Assembly: GCF_027257975.1 (NCBI RefSeq) | Contig: NZ_JANZKX010000003.1 | Coordinates: forward strand, 558,001 to 622,000 | Length of the DNA stretch: 64,000 nucleotides | DNA from: Pelomonas sp. BJYL3 | Lineage (GTDB): Bacteria > Pseudomonadota > Gammaproteobacteria > Burkholderiales > Burkholderiaceae_C | Direction of reading: 5' to 3' | Shown: piece by piece, positions 37,759-48,908 of the stretch | Layout: each line of letters opens with the position of its first letter | How positions within the stretch are numbered: position 1 is the first letter of the stretch | The notes under the pieces: model-generated | The model's database searches: none | Told to the model about the DNA's origin: nothing | The model's input: the letters and a program-made list of their open reading frames with translations, nothing else | Program-made: the position numbers and the translations under genes

Positions 37759-39074
37759 GCAGCCCCCCGTTCCACCAGGGCGTCGCGCCGGGCCAGCTTG
37801 GCTTGCACGGCATCGGCCACCTCGAAGCCCGAGCGCAGGCCGTCCTCATGGAAGCCATAGCCGCTCCAGGCACCGCAGAACCAGGTGTGACGCTGGCCCT
37901 GCAGCTGCGGCAGCCGACCCTGGGCCTGCATGGCCGCCCGGTCGAACACCGGGTGGGCGTAGCTGATGCGGCGGTGGACCTGGCGCTCGTCGATCGGGCG
38001 GGCGGGGTTCAGCGAGACCACCACCGGCTGCGCCCAGGGCAAAGGCTGCAGGCGGTTGAGCAGGTAGTGCAGGCAGACCTGGGCGCCCTCCCGGCCGGCC
38101 TCGGCGGCGCGCTCGTAGTTCCAGGCGGCCCAGGCCAGACGGCGCCGCGGCAGCACCGAGGCATCGGTGTGCAGCACGGCCTCGTTGGGCTGGTAGCGGA
38201 TGGCACCGAGCAGGGCGCGCTCCTCGGGCGTGGCGTCGTCGCCCAGCAGGGCCAGGGCCTGGTCGGTGTGGCAGGCCATGACCACGGCGTCGAAGGACTC
38301 GGCCCCCTGCACCGTCAGCACCCGCGCCCCCTGGGCCTGGCGCTGCACGCCCAGCACCGGCATGTTCAGGCGGGCGTCGCTCAGGCGCTGCAGCAGCTGG
38401 CGCACATACTGGCGCGAGCCGCCGCGCACGGTGTGCCATTGCGGGCGGTCGTTGACCTGGATGAGCCCGTGGTTGTGACAGAAGCGGATCAGGGTGCGGA
38501 TGGGGAAGCGCAGCATCTGGTCCGTGGGGCAGCTCCAGATACAGCCCACCATGGGCAGCAGGTAGTGGTCCTGGAAGGCACGGTCGAACTGATGCCCGGC
38601 GAGGAAGTCCTCGATGGTGCCGTCCAGCTGGACCTCGTCCCCGCGGACGGCCAGGTCCGTGCAGAGCCGGTTGAAGCGCAGGATCTCGCCCAGCAGGCGC
38701 CAGAAGCCCGGCCGCAGCAGGTTGCGGCGCTGCGCGAAGACGGTGTTGAGCGAGCTGCCGCTCCACTCCAGGCCCTCGCGGCCATCGCTGCGGGGCACCT
38801 GCACCGAGAAGGACATGTCCGAGGCCGCCGTCTCGACCCCCAGCGTCTGGAACAGCTCGGTCAGCAGGGGATAGGTGCGGTGGTTGAAGACCAGGAAGCC
38901 CGTGTCCACGCCATGGCTGATGCCATCCAGGCACAGATCCACCGTGTGGGCATGGCCGCCGAAGTGGCTGTCGGCCTCGAACAGGGTCACGCGATGGGGC
39001 GAGCCCGGCGCGCTCAAGCGCCAGGCGGCCGCCAGACCCGCCACCCCGGAACCAATGACTGCGATGCGTCGCAT
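37755..39074 (-). CDS. FAD-dependent oxidoreductase, amine-oxidase type
   Basis: A 439-residue flavoenzyme. The N-terminus carries the dinucleotide motif VIGSGVAGLAAAW, followed by FEADSHFGGHAHTVDL. The start at 39074 follows GGGGAG. As the first gene of the eight-gene operon it is expected to oxidise or desaturate a lipid substrate in concert with the CFA-type enzyme. Specific reaction not known. The upstream region carries a palindrome and a divergent TetR gene. Confidence 0.92.
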   Translation of the reverse strand: MRRIAVIGSGVAGLAAAWRLSAPGSPHRVTLFEADSHFGGHAHTVDLCLDGISHGVDTGFLVFNHRTYPLLTELFQTLGVETAASDMSFSVQVPRSDGREGLEWSGSSLNTVFAQRRNLLRPGFWRLLGEILRFNRLCTDLAVRGDEVQLDGTIEDFLAGHQFDRAFQDHYLLPMVGCIWSCPTDQMLRFPIRTLIRFCHNHGLIQVNDRPQWHTVRGGSRQYVRQLLQRLSDARLNMPVLGVQRQAQGARVLTVQGAESFDAVVMACHTDQALALLGDDATPEERALLGAIRYQPNEAVLHTDASVLPRRRLAWAAWNYERAAEAGREGAQVCLHYLLNRLQPLPWAQPVVVSLNPARPIDERQVHRRISYAHPVFDRAAMQAQGRLPQLQGQRHTWFCGAWSGYGFHEDGLRSGFEVADAVQAKLARRDALVERGAA

Positions 39075-39207
39075 GGGCCTGCTCCCCTGTTGCAGGACCG
39101 CCGGCTGTACCCGGTCGGCCAATTTGTGAACTCTATAGTTCAGAAATATAACTCGTCAGTCTCAACTTTGCACTATCGGGTATTTACGACAGTCCAGTCG
39201 GTCTAGA
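39075..39207. promoter_or_regulatory. Divergent promoter region with palindrome, lipid operon/TetR
   Basis: This 133-bp spacer is unusually AT-rich for the window. A palindrome TGAACT-CTAT-AGTTCA lies at 39127-39142 and is a candidate TetR operator, probably autoregulating both directions. No sigma-70 pair was assigned with confidence. Confidence 0.6.
39127..39142. promoter_or_regulatory. Candidate TetR operator palindrome
   Basis: A perfect 6-bp inverted repeat (TGAACT/AGTTCA) with a 4-bp centre, in the divergent spacer. Binding by the adjacent TetR protein is inference. Confidence 0.55.
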
Positions 39208-39852
39208 ATGCAGGCCATGGGAGCCCGACCTTCGATCCGAGAGCAGGTGCAGCGCATGCGCCAGGAAGCCATCGTCACGGCGGTGAACCGCCTGCTGGCG
39301 ACCAAGGGCTATGACGCCATGACGGTGGACGAGGTGGCCGCCGAGGCCGGCATGGCCAAGGCCAGCCTCTACAAGCTCTTTGCCTCGAAGGAGGAGCTGG
39401 CCGGGGCCGCCATGGTGGCCGTGCTGGACCGGGCCCTGGCCTTCGTGGACAGCCTGCGCGAGCAGGCCGCCACCTCGGCCCAGCCGGTCAGCGCCCGCGC
39501 GCAGCTGGAGGCCGTCACCCGCTGGGCCATGCAGACCCAGCTGGAGGGCGAGATGCCGTCCCTGCCCGCGCAGAACACCAGCCTCAGCACCTCGCTGCAG
39601 TCCAACGACGACTACATGGACCGCCTGCTGTCCCTCAGCAACCGGCTCAGCATCTGGATCGCCGAGGCCCAGACCAGCGGGCAGATCCAGGACCGGTTCC
39701 CGCCGGAGATGGTGCTCTACACCCTCTTCGCGCGCGCCTGCGACCCCGTCGTGGGGCTGCTCAAGGACTCCGGCCAGTACACCCATGCCCAGATCATCGA
39801 CTGGGTGATGGCCAGCACCTTCCAGGGCCTGGGCTCACCTGCGGCGCAGTGA
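39208..39852 (+). CDS. TetR family transcriptional regulator
   Basis: A 214-residue repressor. The N-terminal helix-turn-helix is clear (MTVDEVAAEAGMAKASLYKLFASKEEL, about 33-60); the ligand-binding C-terminal domain is helical. A second start at 39217 is possible. It diverges from the lipid operon with a palindrome between, so it probably controls that operon and itself. Its stop overlaps the GTG start of the helicase gene. Confidence 0.92.
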   Translation: MQAMGARPSIREQVQRMRQEAIVTAVNRLLATKGYDAMTVDEVAAEAGMAKASLYKLFASKEELAGAAMVAVLDRALAFVDSLREQAATSAQPVSARAQLEAVTRWAMQTQLEGEMPSLPAQNTSLSTSLQSNDDYMDRLLSLSNRLSIWIAEAQTSGQIQDRFPPEMVLYTLFARACDPVVGLLKDSGQYTHAQIIDWVMASTFQGLGSPAAQ

Positions 39853-41879
39853 GCCTGGCCGACCTGCGGGCCGCCCTGGACGCCGAGCTGGCCGCCACGC
39901 CCGAGTACTACGACTTCAAGGTCCTGCGCAGCGAGCGCGAGGGCGCGCTGTGGCGCGTGACGCTGGAGCCGGGCTACGTCTTTGCCGAGGGCCAGCCGCC
40001 CGGCCAGGCCGCGGCCCTGGGCCTGCTGGACGACAGCCTGGACGGCGCCTCCGCCTGGTGGGGCGCCCCCGTCAAGGGCCATGCCAGCGTGCTGGCCCTG
40101 CGGCTGGAGGAAGACCAGCTGCTGCTGCAGAACGCCAGCAGCGCGCCGCCGGGGCCGGAGCAGCTGATCCGCCTGTATCCGCCGCGCTTCCTCAAGGCCC
40201 TGGTCGAGGCGGCCTGGGACACCCCCTGGGCCGAGGCCGCCCTGGCACTGCGGCCCGCCCTCTCGCGCCCGGAGCCCGCGCCGCCCGGCCCGGCCCTCAG
40301 CGGCGCCCCGTTCCGCTGGCTGCGTGAGGCGCAGCGCCGTGCCCTGCAGACCCTGCCCGCGCAGCGCTGCGGCTATCTGTGGGGCCCGCCCGGCACGGGC
40401 AAGACCACCACCCTGGGCGTGCTGCTGGCCGAGTACCTCGACAGCCGGCCGACCGCCCGCATCCTGCTGGTCTCGGCCACCAACCAGGCGGTGGACCAGG
40501 CCCTGATTGCTGTGGACAAGGCCCTGCAGAAGGGCCGGCGCGAGGCCCTGCGCGGCGCGCTGCAGCGCCTGGGCACGCGCTTCGACCCCGCCGCCTACGA
40601 GGGCCGGGAGCACCTGCTGCCGGGCACCGACCCGGCCCTGCTGGCCACGCTCAGCCGCGTGGAGGCGGCCCGCCCACGCAGCGGGGATGCGCAGGCGCTC
40701 AAGGCCTGGAGCGACCGCCTCGCAGGCCTGCGCGAGCAGCAGCGCGCCGACACCCGCCGCGCCTTGCGCCAGGCCCGCCTGGCCGCCATGACGGCCAGCC
40801 GCGCGACGGCCGGCCTGAGCCTGCTGCGCTCGCTGGACGAGCGCGGTGCCGGCGAGCCGCCCTTCGACCTGCTGGTCTTCGACGAAGCCAGCCAGCTGAG
40901 CCTGGCCCAGACCCTGCTGCTGATGCCCCTGGGCGCCGCGGCCCTGTTCGCGGGCGACCCGCAGCAGCTGGCGCCCGTGCTGCGCAGCCGCGAGCCCGCC
41001 GCCCAGCGCTGGCTGGGCCGCTCGGCCTTTGCCGACATGCCGCGCCAGGGTCCGTCCGTGGTGCTGCTGGACGAGCAGTCGCGCATGGCACCGCCCATCT
41101 GCGCCCTGGTCAGCGAGGTGTTCTACGAGGGCGCGCTGAAGGTCGCCACCGATGCGCTGCAGACCCCGGAGTGGCTGGCCCGGCGCCAGCGCCCGCTGGC
41201 GGACCTGCCGGCCGCGGACCACGTGATCGTGCGGCCGGTGAAGGGCCCGGGGCGCTGGTCGGCCCAGGACCACGGCCCGCAGCGGCCGGCCTCGGCCGAG
41301 GCCGTGGTCGAGGCCGTGGCCCTGGCCCTGGAGAGCGGCGCCTGGCAGCCCCGCGAGCTGGTGGTGCTCACGCCCTTCCGCGCCCAGCGCGCACTGATCC
41401 GGCGCGGCCTCGAGGCCCGGGGCATTGCCGAGGCCGCGGGCGTGCGCGTCAGCACGGTGCACCGGGCCCAGGGCAGCGAGGCCCCGGTGGTCTTCTTCGA
41501 CCCGGTGGACGCCAAGCTGCCCTTCCTGCAGACGCCAGACGCCCGCCGCCTGCTCAACGTGGCCCTCAGCCGGGCGCAGGCCAAGGTGCTGCTGTACCTC
41601 TCCGACGCGGATGCCGCCAGCCCGCTGCTGGCCCCGCTGGTGCAACGCCTGCGCCTGGCGGGCGACCGCCGCGCCGTCATCCCCCTGCAGGTCCTGGCCG
41701 CGGCACCGGAGTTCCCGCGCAATGCCCTGGGCCTGCGGGTCAGCGCCGGCCGTGTCACGGGCGAGGTCCAGCGCCTCAGCCCGGACGGCCGCCAGCTCTG
41801 GCTGGTCAATGAGCGCAATGGCGCGGCCCTGCCACTGGATGCCGCCTTCTGGCGTGCCAAGGCCGGCCTCGCTTCCTGA
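39849..41879 (+). CDS. SF1 (UPF1-like) DNA/RNA helicase
   Basis: A 676-residue AAA-type helicase. Walker A is GPPGTGKTT at 179-187; Walker B is LLVFDEAS; motif III LFAGDPQQLAP; motif V STVHRAQGSE; motif VI NVALSRAQAK. This is the layout of UPF1/DNA2-like enzymes that unwind RNA or DNA with ATP. The start is GTG, overlapping the TetR stop by 4 bp (GTGA). The partner is unknown. Confidence 0.9.
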   Translation: MSLADLRAALDAELAATPEYYDFKVLRSEREGALWRVTLEPGYVFAEGQPPGQAAALGLLDDSLDGASAWWGAPVKGHASVLALRLEEDQLLLQNASSAPPGPEQLIRLYPPRFLKALVEAAWDTPWAEAALALRPALSRPEPAPPGPALSGAPFRWLREAQRRALQTLPAQRCGYLWGPPGTGKTTTLGVLLAEYLDSRPTARILLVSATNQAVDQALIAVDKALQKGRREALRGALQRLGTRFDPAAYEGREHLLPGTDPALLATLSRVEAARPRSGDAQALKAWSDRLAGLREQQRADTRRALRQARLAAMTASRATAGLSLLRSLDERGAGEPPFDLLVFDEASQLSLAQTLLLMPLGAAALFAGDPQQLAPVLRSREPAAQRWLGRSAFADMPRQGPSVVLLDEQSRMAPPICALVSEVFYEGALKVATDALQTPEWLARRQRPLADLPAADHVIVRPVKGPGRWSAQDHGPQRPASAEAVVEAVALALESGAWQPRELVVLTPFRAQRALIRRGLEARGIAEAAGVRVSTVHRAQGSEAPVVFFDPVDAKLPFLQTPDARRLLNVALSRAQAKVLLYLSDADAASPLLAPLVQRLRLAGDRRAVIPLQVLAAAPEFPRNALGLRVSAGRVTGEVQRLSPDGRQLWLVNERNGAALPLDAAFWRAKAGLAS

Positions 41880-41899
41880 CGGTCCGGCAGAAATGACAA

Positions 41900-41928
41900 G
41901 GGCCGGTCCGCATGAGGCGGTCCGGCCC
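41900..41928 (-). terminator. Hairpin terminator between helicase and HU genes
   Basis: A near-perfect hairpin: GGGCCGG and CCGGCCC outer arms with an inner CCGC/GCGG stem and one T-T mismatch. On the minus strand it is followed by a T-rich stretch, so it mainly serves HU and may act in both directions. Confidence 0.7.
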
Positions 41929-41949
41929 GGGACGTCATCGCCGGAACGC

Positions 41950-42225
41950 TCAGGCGTTCAGCGCGTCCTTCAGGGACTTGCCCGGCGTGAACTTGGCCGA
42001 CTTGGAGGCGGCGATTTCCAGGGTGGCACCGGTGGCGGGGTTCTTGCCGGTGCGGGCGGCGCGCTCGCTCACCTTGAAGGTGCCGAAGCCCACCAGGGCG
42101 ATGGCATCGCCGGCCACCAGGGCCTCGCTGATGCTGGCCAGCGTGGCTTCCAGAGCCGTGCCGGCGGCGGCGCGGGTGATGCCGGCCTTGGTGGCGATGC
42201 TGTCGATCAGTTCACTCTTGTTCAT
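41950..42225 (-). CDS. HU-family DNA-binding protein
   Basis: A 91-residue histone-like protein ([16 protein letters not shown] start, conserved GFGTF and the DNA-binding arm RTGKNPATG). It binds and bends DNA in the nucleoid. Length is typical. It is read alone and followed by a hairpin terminator. Confidence 0.96.
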   Translation of the reverse strand: MNKSELIDSIATKAGITRAAAGTALEATLASISEALVAGDAIALVGFGTFKVSERAARTGKNPATGATLEIAASKSAKFTPGKSLKDALNA

Positions 42226-42358
42226 GCAAATGCTTCCGTTGACGCCCGAAGGGGGCAAAGGGGCCGGATTATCACGGAAAGGCGCCAGGGCCTGCCAGGA
42301 CGGGCCCCGGCAGGCCCTGCCGACCCTGCCGCGCGGCACGCACGGCACCGCCCGGTGC

Positions 42359-43609
42359 TCAGCACGGGCGGCGGGCCAGGGCCCAGGTGTTGGGCGCCTG
42401 GCCGGTGCTCTGCAGGCCGCGCTCCTTCGGCGTCAGGCCTGACAGCGCAAGCCGGATGTCACGGGCCACCAGCCCGTTGGTGTAGTAGCTGTGCTGCGTC
42501 AGGCCGGTGACCAGGGCCGCGCAGTCCACCTGGTAGACCTTCTGGTGCAGCAGCTGCGGCCGCGCGGCCCCACCCTGCCCCAGGCGGTCGGGGTTGCCCT
42601 TGGTGTAGTCCGAGATCTTCAGCGCCATGTCGTTGCGGTTGTGATAGATCGCCACCGACTGCGAGACCTGGTGCACCCGGGCCAGCGGGGCCTCGCCTTC
42701 CAGGGCGTCGTCGTCGACGTCAGGGGCGCAGAGGAAGACGTTGTCGAAGAGGCGCGGCAGCTGGTTCCCCGGGCTGAATTCGTAGACCCGTGCCAGCGCG
42801 TTCTGCAGCACGTAGTTGCCCATGGAGTGCGCGAGCAGGTGCAGCTTCTGGCCGCACAGCTCGGTGGCCTCCAGCTGCGCGATGGCGCGCTCGACCTCGG
42901 CCTGCGGGCGATCGGCCATGGCCTCACGCAGCGCCCGCACGCGCGAGCTGTTCTGGCGCACCTCGCGGCCCAGCGCATGCAGCTGGTCGCGCAGCTTCAG
43001 GAAGGCCCGCCCCAGCGCACCCGAGGTGCCGCGGGCATCGGCACGGTCGCTCTTGTAGCTGGCCCAGGGCAGGGCCGCGCCGTCACTGGGCCAGGTGAAG
43101 AGCAGCACGCGCACCGACTTGGCCGGCAGGCCTTCGTCCAGCGCGGGCTCCACGCGGTTGACCATGGCCTCGAAGGCCGCGGCCGTGGCCACCGCCTCCT
43201 CCCAGCTGACGTTGAAGCCATGCACCAGCACCAGCAGGTCGCGCCCCTGCTGCATGTCTTGCTGCAGCTCGGAGAACAGGGCGGCGGAACCCAGCTTCAC
43301 GGCCTGCCCCTGGGCGCGCTCGTTGACCTGAGGGTCGGGGATGCTTTCCTGGTAGCACTCGATGCGCTGGCTGGCGGCGACGCACTTGCCGAGGTAGTCC
43401 TGCAGCGCCTCGCCGTCACCCGCGCCGGTGTGCTCGCGGCGCTGGTCCAGCAGCGCCCTCACCTGCACTTCGTCAGCCTCGAAGAGCACCCGCCCGAAGC
43501 GCAGGTTCTCCATGCCGTCGCTGGAGAAACGGCTGCCGTAGCGCCGGGGCGCGAACCGTTCCGGCCCTTCGTGGCCTCGGTTGGTGGCGAAGTAGACGCA
43601 GAGCTGCAT
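42359..43609 (-). CDS. Alpha/beta hydrolase (DUF900 family)
   Basis: A 416-residue hydrolase. The nucleophile elbow is HSMGN and the oxyanion region [10 protein letters not shown]; Asp/His partners lie in the C-terminal third. DUF900 proteins are alpha/beta hydrolases of unknown substrate. There is no clear signal peptide. It follows the AhpD-like gene on the same strand with about 74 bp between, but no functional link is evident. Confidence 0.88.
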   Translation of the reverse strand: MQLCVYFATNRGHEGPERFAPRRYGSRFSSDGMENLRFGRVLFEADEVQVRALLDQRREHTGAGDGEALQDYLGKCVAASQRIECYQESIPDPQVNERAQGQAVKLGSAALFSELQQDMQQGRDLLVLVHGFNVSWEEAVATAAAFEAMVNRVEPALDEGLPAKSVRVLLFTWPSDGAALPWASYKSDRADARGTSGALGRAFLKLRDQLHALGREVRQNSSRVRALREAMADRPQAEVERAIAQLEATELCGQKLHLLAHSMGNYVLQNALARVYEFSPGNQLPRLFDNVFLCAPDVDDDALEGEAPLARVHQVSQSVAIYHNRNDMALKISDYTKGNPDRLGQGGAARPQLLHQKVYQVDCAALVTGLTQHSYYTNGLVARDIRLALSGLTPKERGLQSTGQAPNTWALARRPC

Positions 43610-43683
43610 GGCGAAACCCTTGGCGGTGAGCGTGGCGCAAGCCTAATCGAGTTTCGGCGGACCGCCCGGCACCCGCGCCGCCG

Positions 43684-44268
43684 TCAGCCCCCGCGACCCA
43701 GGGTGTAGAACTCGTCATTGGGCCGCATGCTGCTGACGTTGGCCATGCGGTTGGAGAGGCCGAAGAAGGCGGCGATGGCCGCGATGTCCCAGGCCTCCTC
43801 CATGCCGAAGCCCTGGGCCTGCAGGGCCGCGAAGTCCTCGTCACCCACGGCATGCGAGGCGGTCGACACCTTCATCGCGAAGTCCAGCATGGCCTTCTGG
43901 CGGGGCGTGATGTCGGCCTTGCGGTAGTTGATGGCGACCTGGTCCGCGATCAGCGGGTTCTTCGCCCGGATGCGCAGGATCGCTCCGTGCGCGACGACGC
44001 AGTACTGGCACTGGTTGGCGCTGCTGGTGGCGACCACGATCATCTCGCGCTCGGCCTTGCTCAGCGCGCCGGGCTTGTCCATCAGGGCGTCGTGATAGGC
44101 GAAGAAGGCGCGGAACTCGTCGGGCCTATGGGCCAGCACGAGAAAGACATGGGGCACGAAGCCCGACTTCTCCTGCACGGCGAGGATGCGCGCGCGGAGG
44201 TCCTCGGGCAGGTCCGCGAGCTCGGGCACGGGGAAGCGGCTGATGCTGAACGGGGCAGGGGTGGACAT
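43684..44268 (-). CDS. AhpD/CMD-like peroxidase-related protein
   Basis: A 194-residue protein with the carboxymuconolactone decarboxylase/AhpD motif: C87-x2-C90 with H94 (CQYCVVAH). Such proteins work as alkylhydroperoxidases or decarboxylases. The start has AAGGA. It follows the fused ammonia-lyase/hydrolase gene by 80 bp on the same strand and may protect against or process a product of it. Confidence 0.93.
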   Translation of the reverse strand: MSTPAPFSISRFPVPELADLPEDLRARILAVQEKSGFVPHVFLVLAHRPDEFRAFFAYHDALMDKPGALSKAEREMIVVATSSANQCQYCVVAHGAILRIRAKNPLIADQVAINYRKADITPRQKAMLDFAMKVSTASHAVGDEDFAALQAQGFGMEEAWDIAAIAAFFGLSNRMANVSSMRPNDEFYTLGRGG

Positions 44269-44348
44269 GGCGTTCCTTGCGGGGATCGGGGTGGGGTGAA
44301 GGTTGTGGGGTGGAGCGTAGCGCGAGTCTTGGGCGGGTCGTGGGCGGC

Positions 44349-46787
<2,439 letters not shown>

Positions 46788-46823
46788 GGGGGAGTGTCTC
46801 GGCGGAAGGTTCAGGAGGAAAGC

Positions 46824-47999
46824 TCAGGCCGCAGGCAGGCGCTGGCGGACCAGCTCGGCGAAGTAGCGTGCGCCGATGGGCACGATGCGATCGTTGAAGT
46901 CGTAGCGGGCGTTGTGCAGTGGCACGCCGCCGTCTCCCTCGCCCTCGCCATTGCCGATGAACACGAAGGCGCCGGGGATGTGTTGGAGGAAGCGGCCGAA
47001 GTCCTCGGAGATCATCAGCGGCGGCGTGTCGGCATCCACCCGCTCCGGCCCGGCCACGGCCTGCGCCGCGCGCACCGCCACCGGCACGCAGGAGGCCCAG
47101 TTCACCGTCGGCGCGAACTCGTGGGTGTACTCGACCGCGCAGCCCGCCCCATGCGCGTGGCAGATGCCCTCGCAGAGTTCGCGGATGCGCCGCTCCAGCA
47201 GGGCCTGCACCTCGGGCTCGTAGCTGCGGGTGTCGCCCTTGATCACCACCTCGCCCGCAATGGCGTTGCGGATGCCGTCGGTGACGAACTCGGTGCAGGA
47301 CAGCACGGCCGGGTGGCGCGGGTCCACCGAGCGGGCGACCACGGTCTGCAGCGCCAGCACGATCTCCGCGCCGATCACCAGCGGGTCGATGGCCATGTGG
47401 GGACGCGCCGCATGGCCGCCGCGCCCGGTGATGCGGATCACGAAGTTGTCCTCGCTGGCCATCAGGCCGCCCACGCGGGTCGCGAAATGGCCGGCGGCCA
47501 TGCCGGGGATGTTGTGGGCGCCATAGATCTCGTCCATGGGAAATCGCTCCAGCAGGCCGTCCGCCAGCATGGCGGCGGCGCCCCGACCGTGCTCCTCGGC
47601 GGGCTGGAAGATGAAGCGCACCGTGCCGTCGAAGCCACGCTGCGCGGCCAGCAGCTGGGCCGCCCCCAGCAGCATGGCCATGTGACCGTCATGCCCGCAG
47701 GCATGCATGCAGCCGGCGCTGACGGAGGCATGCGCACGGCCCGGGGCGGCCTCGCTCAGGGCCAGGGCGTCCATGTCCGCCCGCAGCCCGATGGTGCCGG
47801 TGCCCCGCCCCGCCCGCAGCGTGCCCACCACGCCGGTGCCACCGACACCGCGGGCCACCTCCACGCCCATGGCCTGCAGGAGCTGAGCTACCCGGTCGGC
47901 GGTGCGGCACTCCTGGAAGCCCGTCTCGGGGAAGCGGTGGAACTCATGGCGCCAGCGCACCCACGCGGCCTCCTGCGTCTCGTCCTCGGTCCTGTCCAT
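46824..47999 (-). CDS. M20 family amidohydrolase/peptidase
   Basis: A 391-residue metalloamidohydrolase. Zinc ligands are in CGHDGH (C101, H103, D104, H106), with catalytic E135/E136 in PAEEHG. It belongs to the amidohydrolase M20D group that deacylates N-acyl amino acids or similar. The start at 47999 follows AGGGAG. It diverges from the Lrp-type regulator and is the first gene of the minus-strand unit with the fused ammonia-lyase/hydrolase. Confidence 0.95.
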   Translation of the reverse strand: MDRTEDETQEAAWVRWRHEFHRFPETGFQECRTADRVAQLLQAMGVEVARGVGGTGVVGTLRAGRGTGTIGLRADMDALALSEAAPGRAHASVSAGCMHACGHDGHMAMLLGAAQLLAAQRGFDGTVRFIFQPAEEHGRGAAAMLADGLLERFPMDEIYGAHNIPGMAAGHFATRVGGLMASEDNFVIRITGRGGHAARPHMAIDPLVIGAEIVLALQTVVARSVDPRHPAVLSCTEFVTDGIRNAIAGEVVIKGDTRSYEPEVQALLERRIRELCEGICHAHGAGCAVEYTHEFAPTVNWASCVPVAVRAAQAVAGPERVDADTPPLMISEDFGRFLQHIPGAFVFIGNGEGEGDGGVPLHNARYDFNDRIVPIGARYFAELVRQRLPAA

Positions 48000-48114
48000 G
48001 GGCTGGCTCCCTGAAGTGCTTGGAAGGATTGTTGAGGCATCATCGCGAGCAGATTCATCGCCGTTACGGCCGCGATGGACGGTTTGTCTCACCCATCGAC
48101 CCATTTCACGCCCG

Positions 48115-48624
48115 ATGTCTCAAGCGCCACTGCTGAAGGCCCAGCCCGCCGCGCTGGATGCCCTGGATGCCGCCCTGCTGGACCTCCTGCAGCGCGACGC
48201 CACCCTGCCCGTGCGCGCCCTGGCGGACCGGCTGGGCACCTCGCCGGCCACCTGCCAGCGGCGCATGGCGCAGCTCCGCGAATCCGGCGTGCTGCAGCGC
48301 CAGGTGGCCATCGTGGACCGCCGCCTCGTGGGGCGGCCGCTGACGGTCTTCGTGTCCGTGGAGCTGGACAAGCAGAATGCCGCCCTGCTGACGCAGTTCG
48401 AGCAGCGCATGGCCGCCGAGGACGCCGTGATGGCCTGCTACGAGGTCTCCGGCGAGTTCGACTTCCTGCTGATCGTCAGCGCGGAGTCCATGGAGCAGTT
48501 CCACGCCTTCACCCGCGAGGCCTTCTCCTCCAGCCACAACGTGCGCAACTTCAAGAGCATGTTCGCCATGAACTGCTCCAAGTTCGAGACCCGCGTGCCC
48601 CTGCGCGCGACGGCCGGCCGCTGA
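48115..48624 (+). CDS. Lrp/AsnC family transcriptional regulator
   Basis: A 169-residue regulator. The N-terminal helix-turn-helix is ALADRLGTSPATCQRRMAQLRESG; the C-terminal RAM domain binds amino acids (EDAVMACYEVSGEFDFLLIV). The gene diverges from the M20 amidohydrolase and is the likely local regulator of the amino-acid catabolic unit. The start at 48115 was chosen for family length. Confidence 0.93.
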   Translation: MSQAPLLKAQPAALDALDAALLDLLQRDATLPVRALADRLGTSPATCQRRMAQLRESGVLQRQVAIVDRRLVGRPLTVFVSVELDKQNAALLTQFEQRMAAEDAVMACYEVSGEFDFLLIVSAESMEQFHAFTREAFSSSHNVRNFKSMFAMNCSKFETRVPLRATAGR

Positions 48625-48738
48625 GGCCGCAGCAGTCGCCGCGAGCCTGCCCGGCGCGGGCCATGGCCACGCGCGCGCCGGGCGCCGGGCACCGGGCGCC
48701 GAGACCCCGCCCTCAGCCCGAGCTCGGCGCCACGAAAG

Positions 48739-48756
48739 TATGAAATCGCTTTCATA
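48739..48756 (+). promoter_or_regulatory. LacI-type operator 1 (upstream of glucanase promoter)
   Basis: A perfect inverted repeat TATGAAA-TCGC-TTTCATA, the GAAA..CG..TTTC style used by LacI/GalR-family repressors. It lies directly before a candidate -35 box. Confidence 0.7.
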
Positions 48757-48786
48757 TTGATATACAAACATATATTTCTCTAAAAC
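48757..48786 (+). promoter_or_regulatory. Candidate sigma-70 promoter for the glucanase gene
   Basis: TTGATA (48757-48762) and TAAAAC (48781-48786) with 18-bp spacing, lying in an AT-rich stretch between two operator palindromes. The boxes are imperfect matches. Confidence 0.5.
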
Positions 48787-48811
48787 TCCGGGTCAACACC
48801 AAGCTATCCAA

Positions 48812-48823
48812 GAAAGCGCTTTC
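48812..48823 (+). promoter_or_regulatory. LacI-type operator 2 (downstream of glucanase promoter)
   Basis: A perfect 12-bp palindrome GAAAGCGCTTTC, about 70 bp centre to centre from operator 1. It lies between the promoter and the ribosome site, so it could block transcription or support a repression loop. Confidence 0.7.
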
Positions 48824-48908
48824 ACTCCAGAATTCCGCCTGCAGTACTCAGCAAGACGAGCGCCCCAAGGCGCCTGGGGGGATCCCCCACAACAGACTGG
48901 AGACAAGC

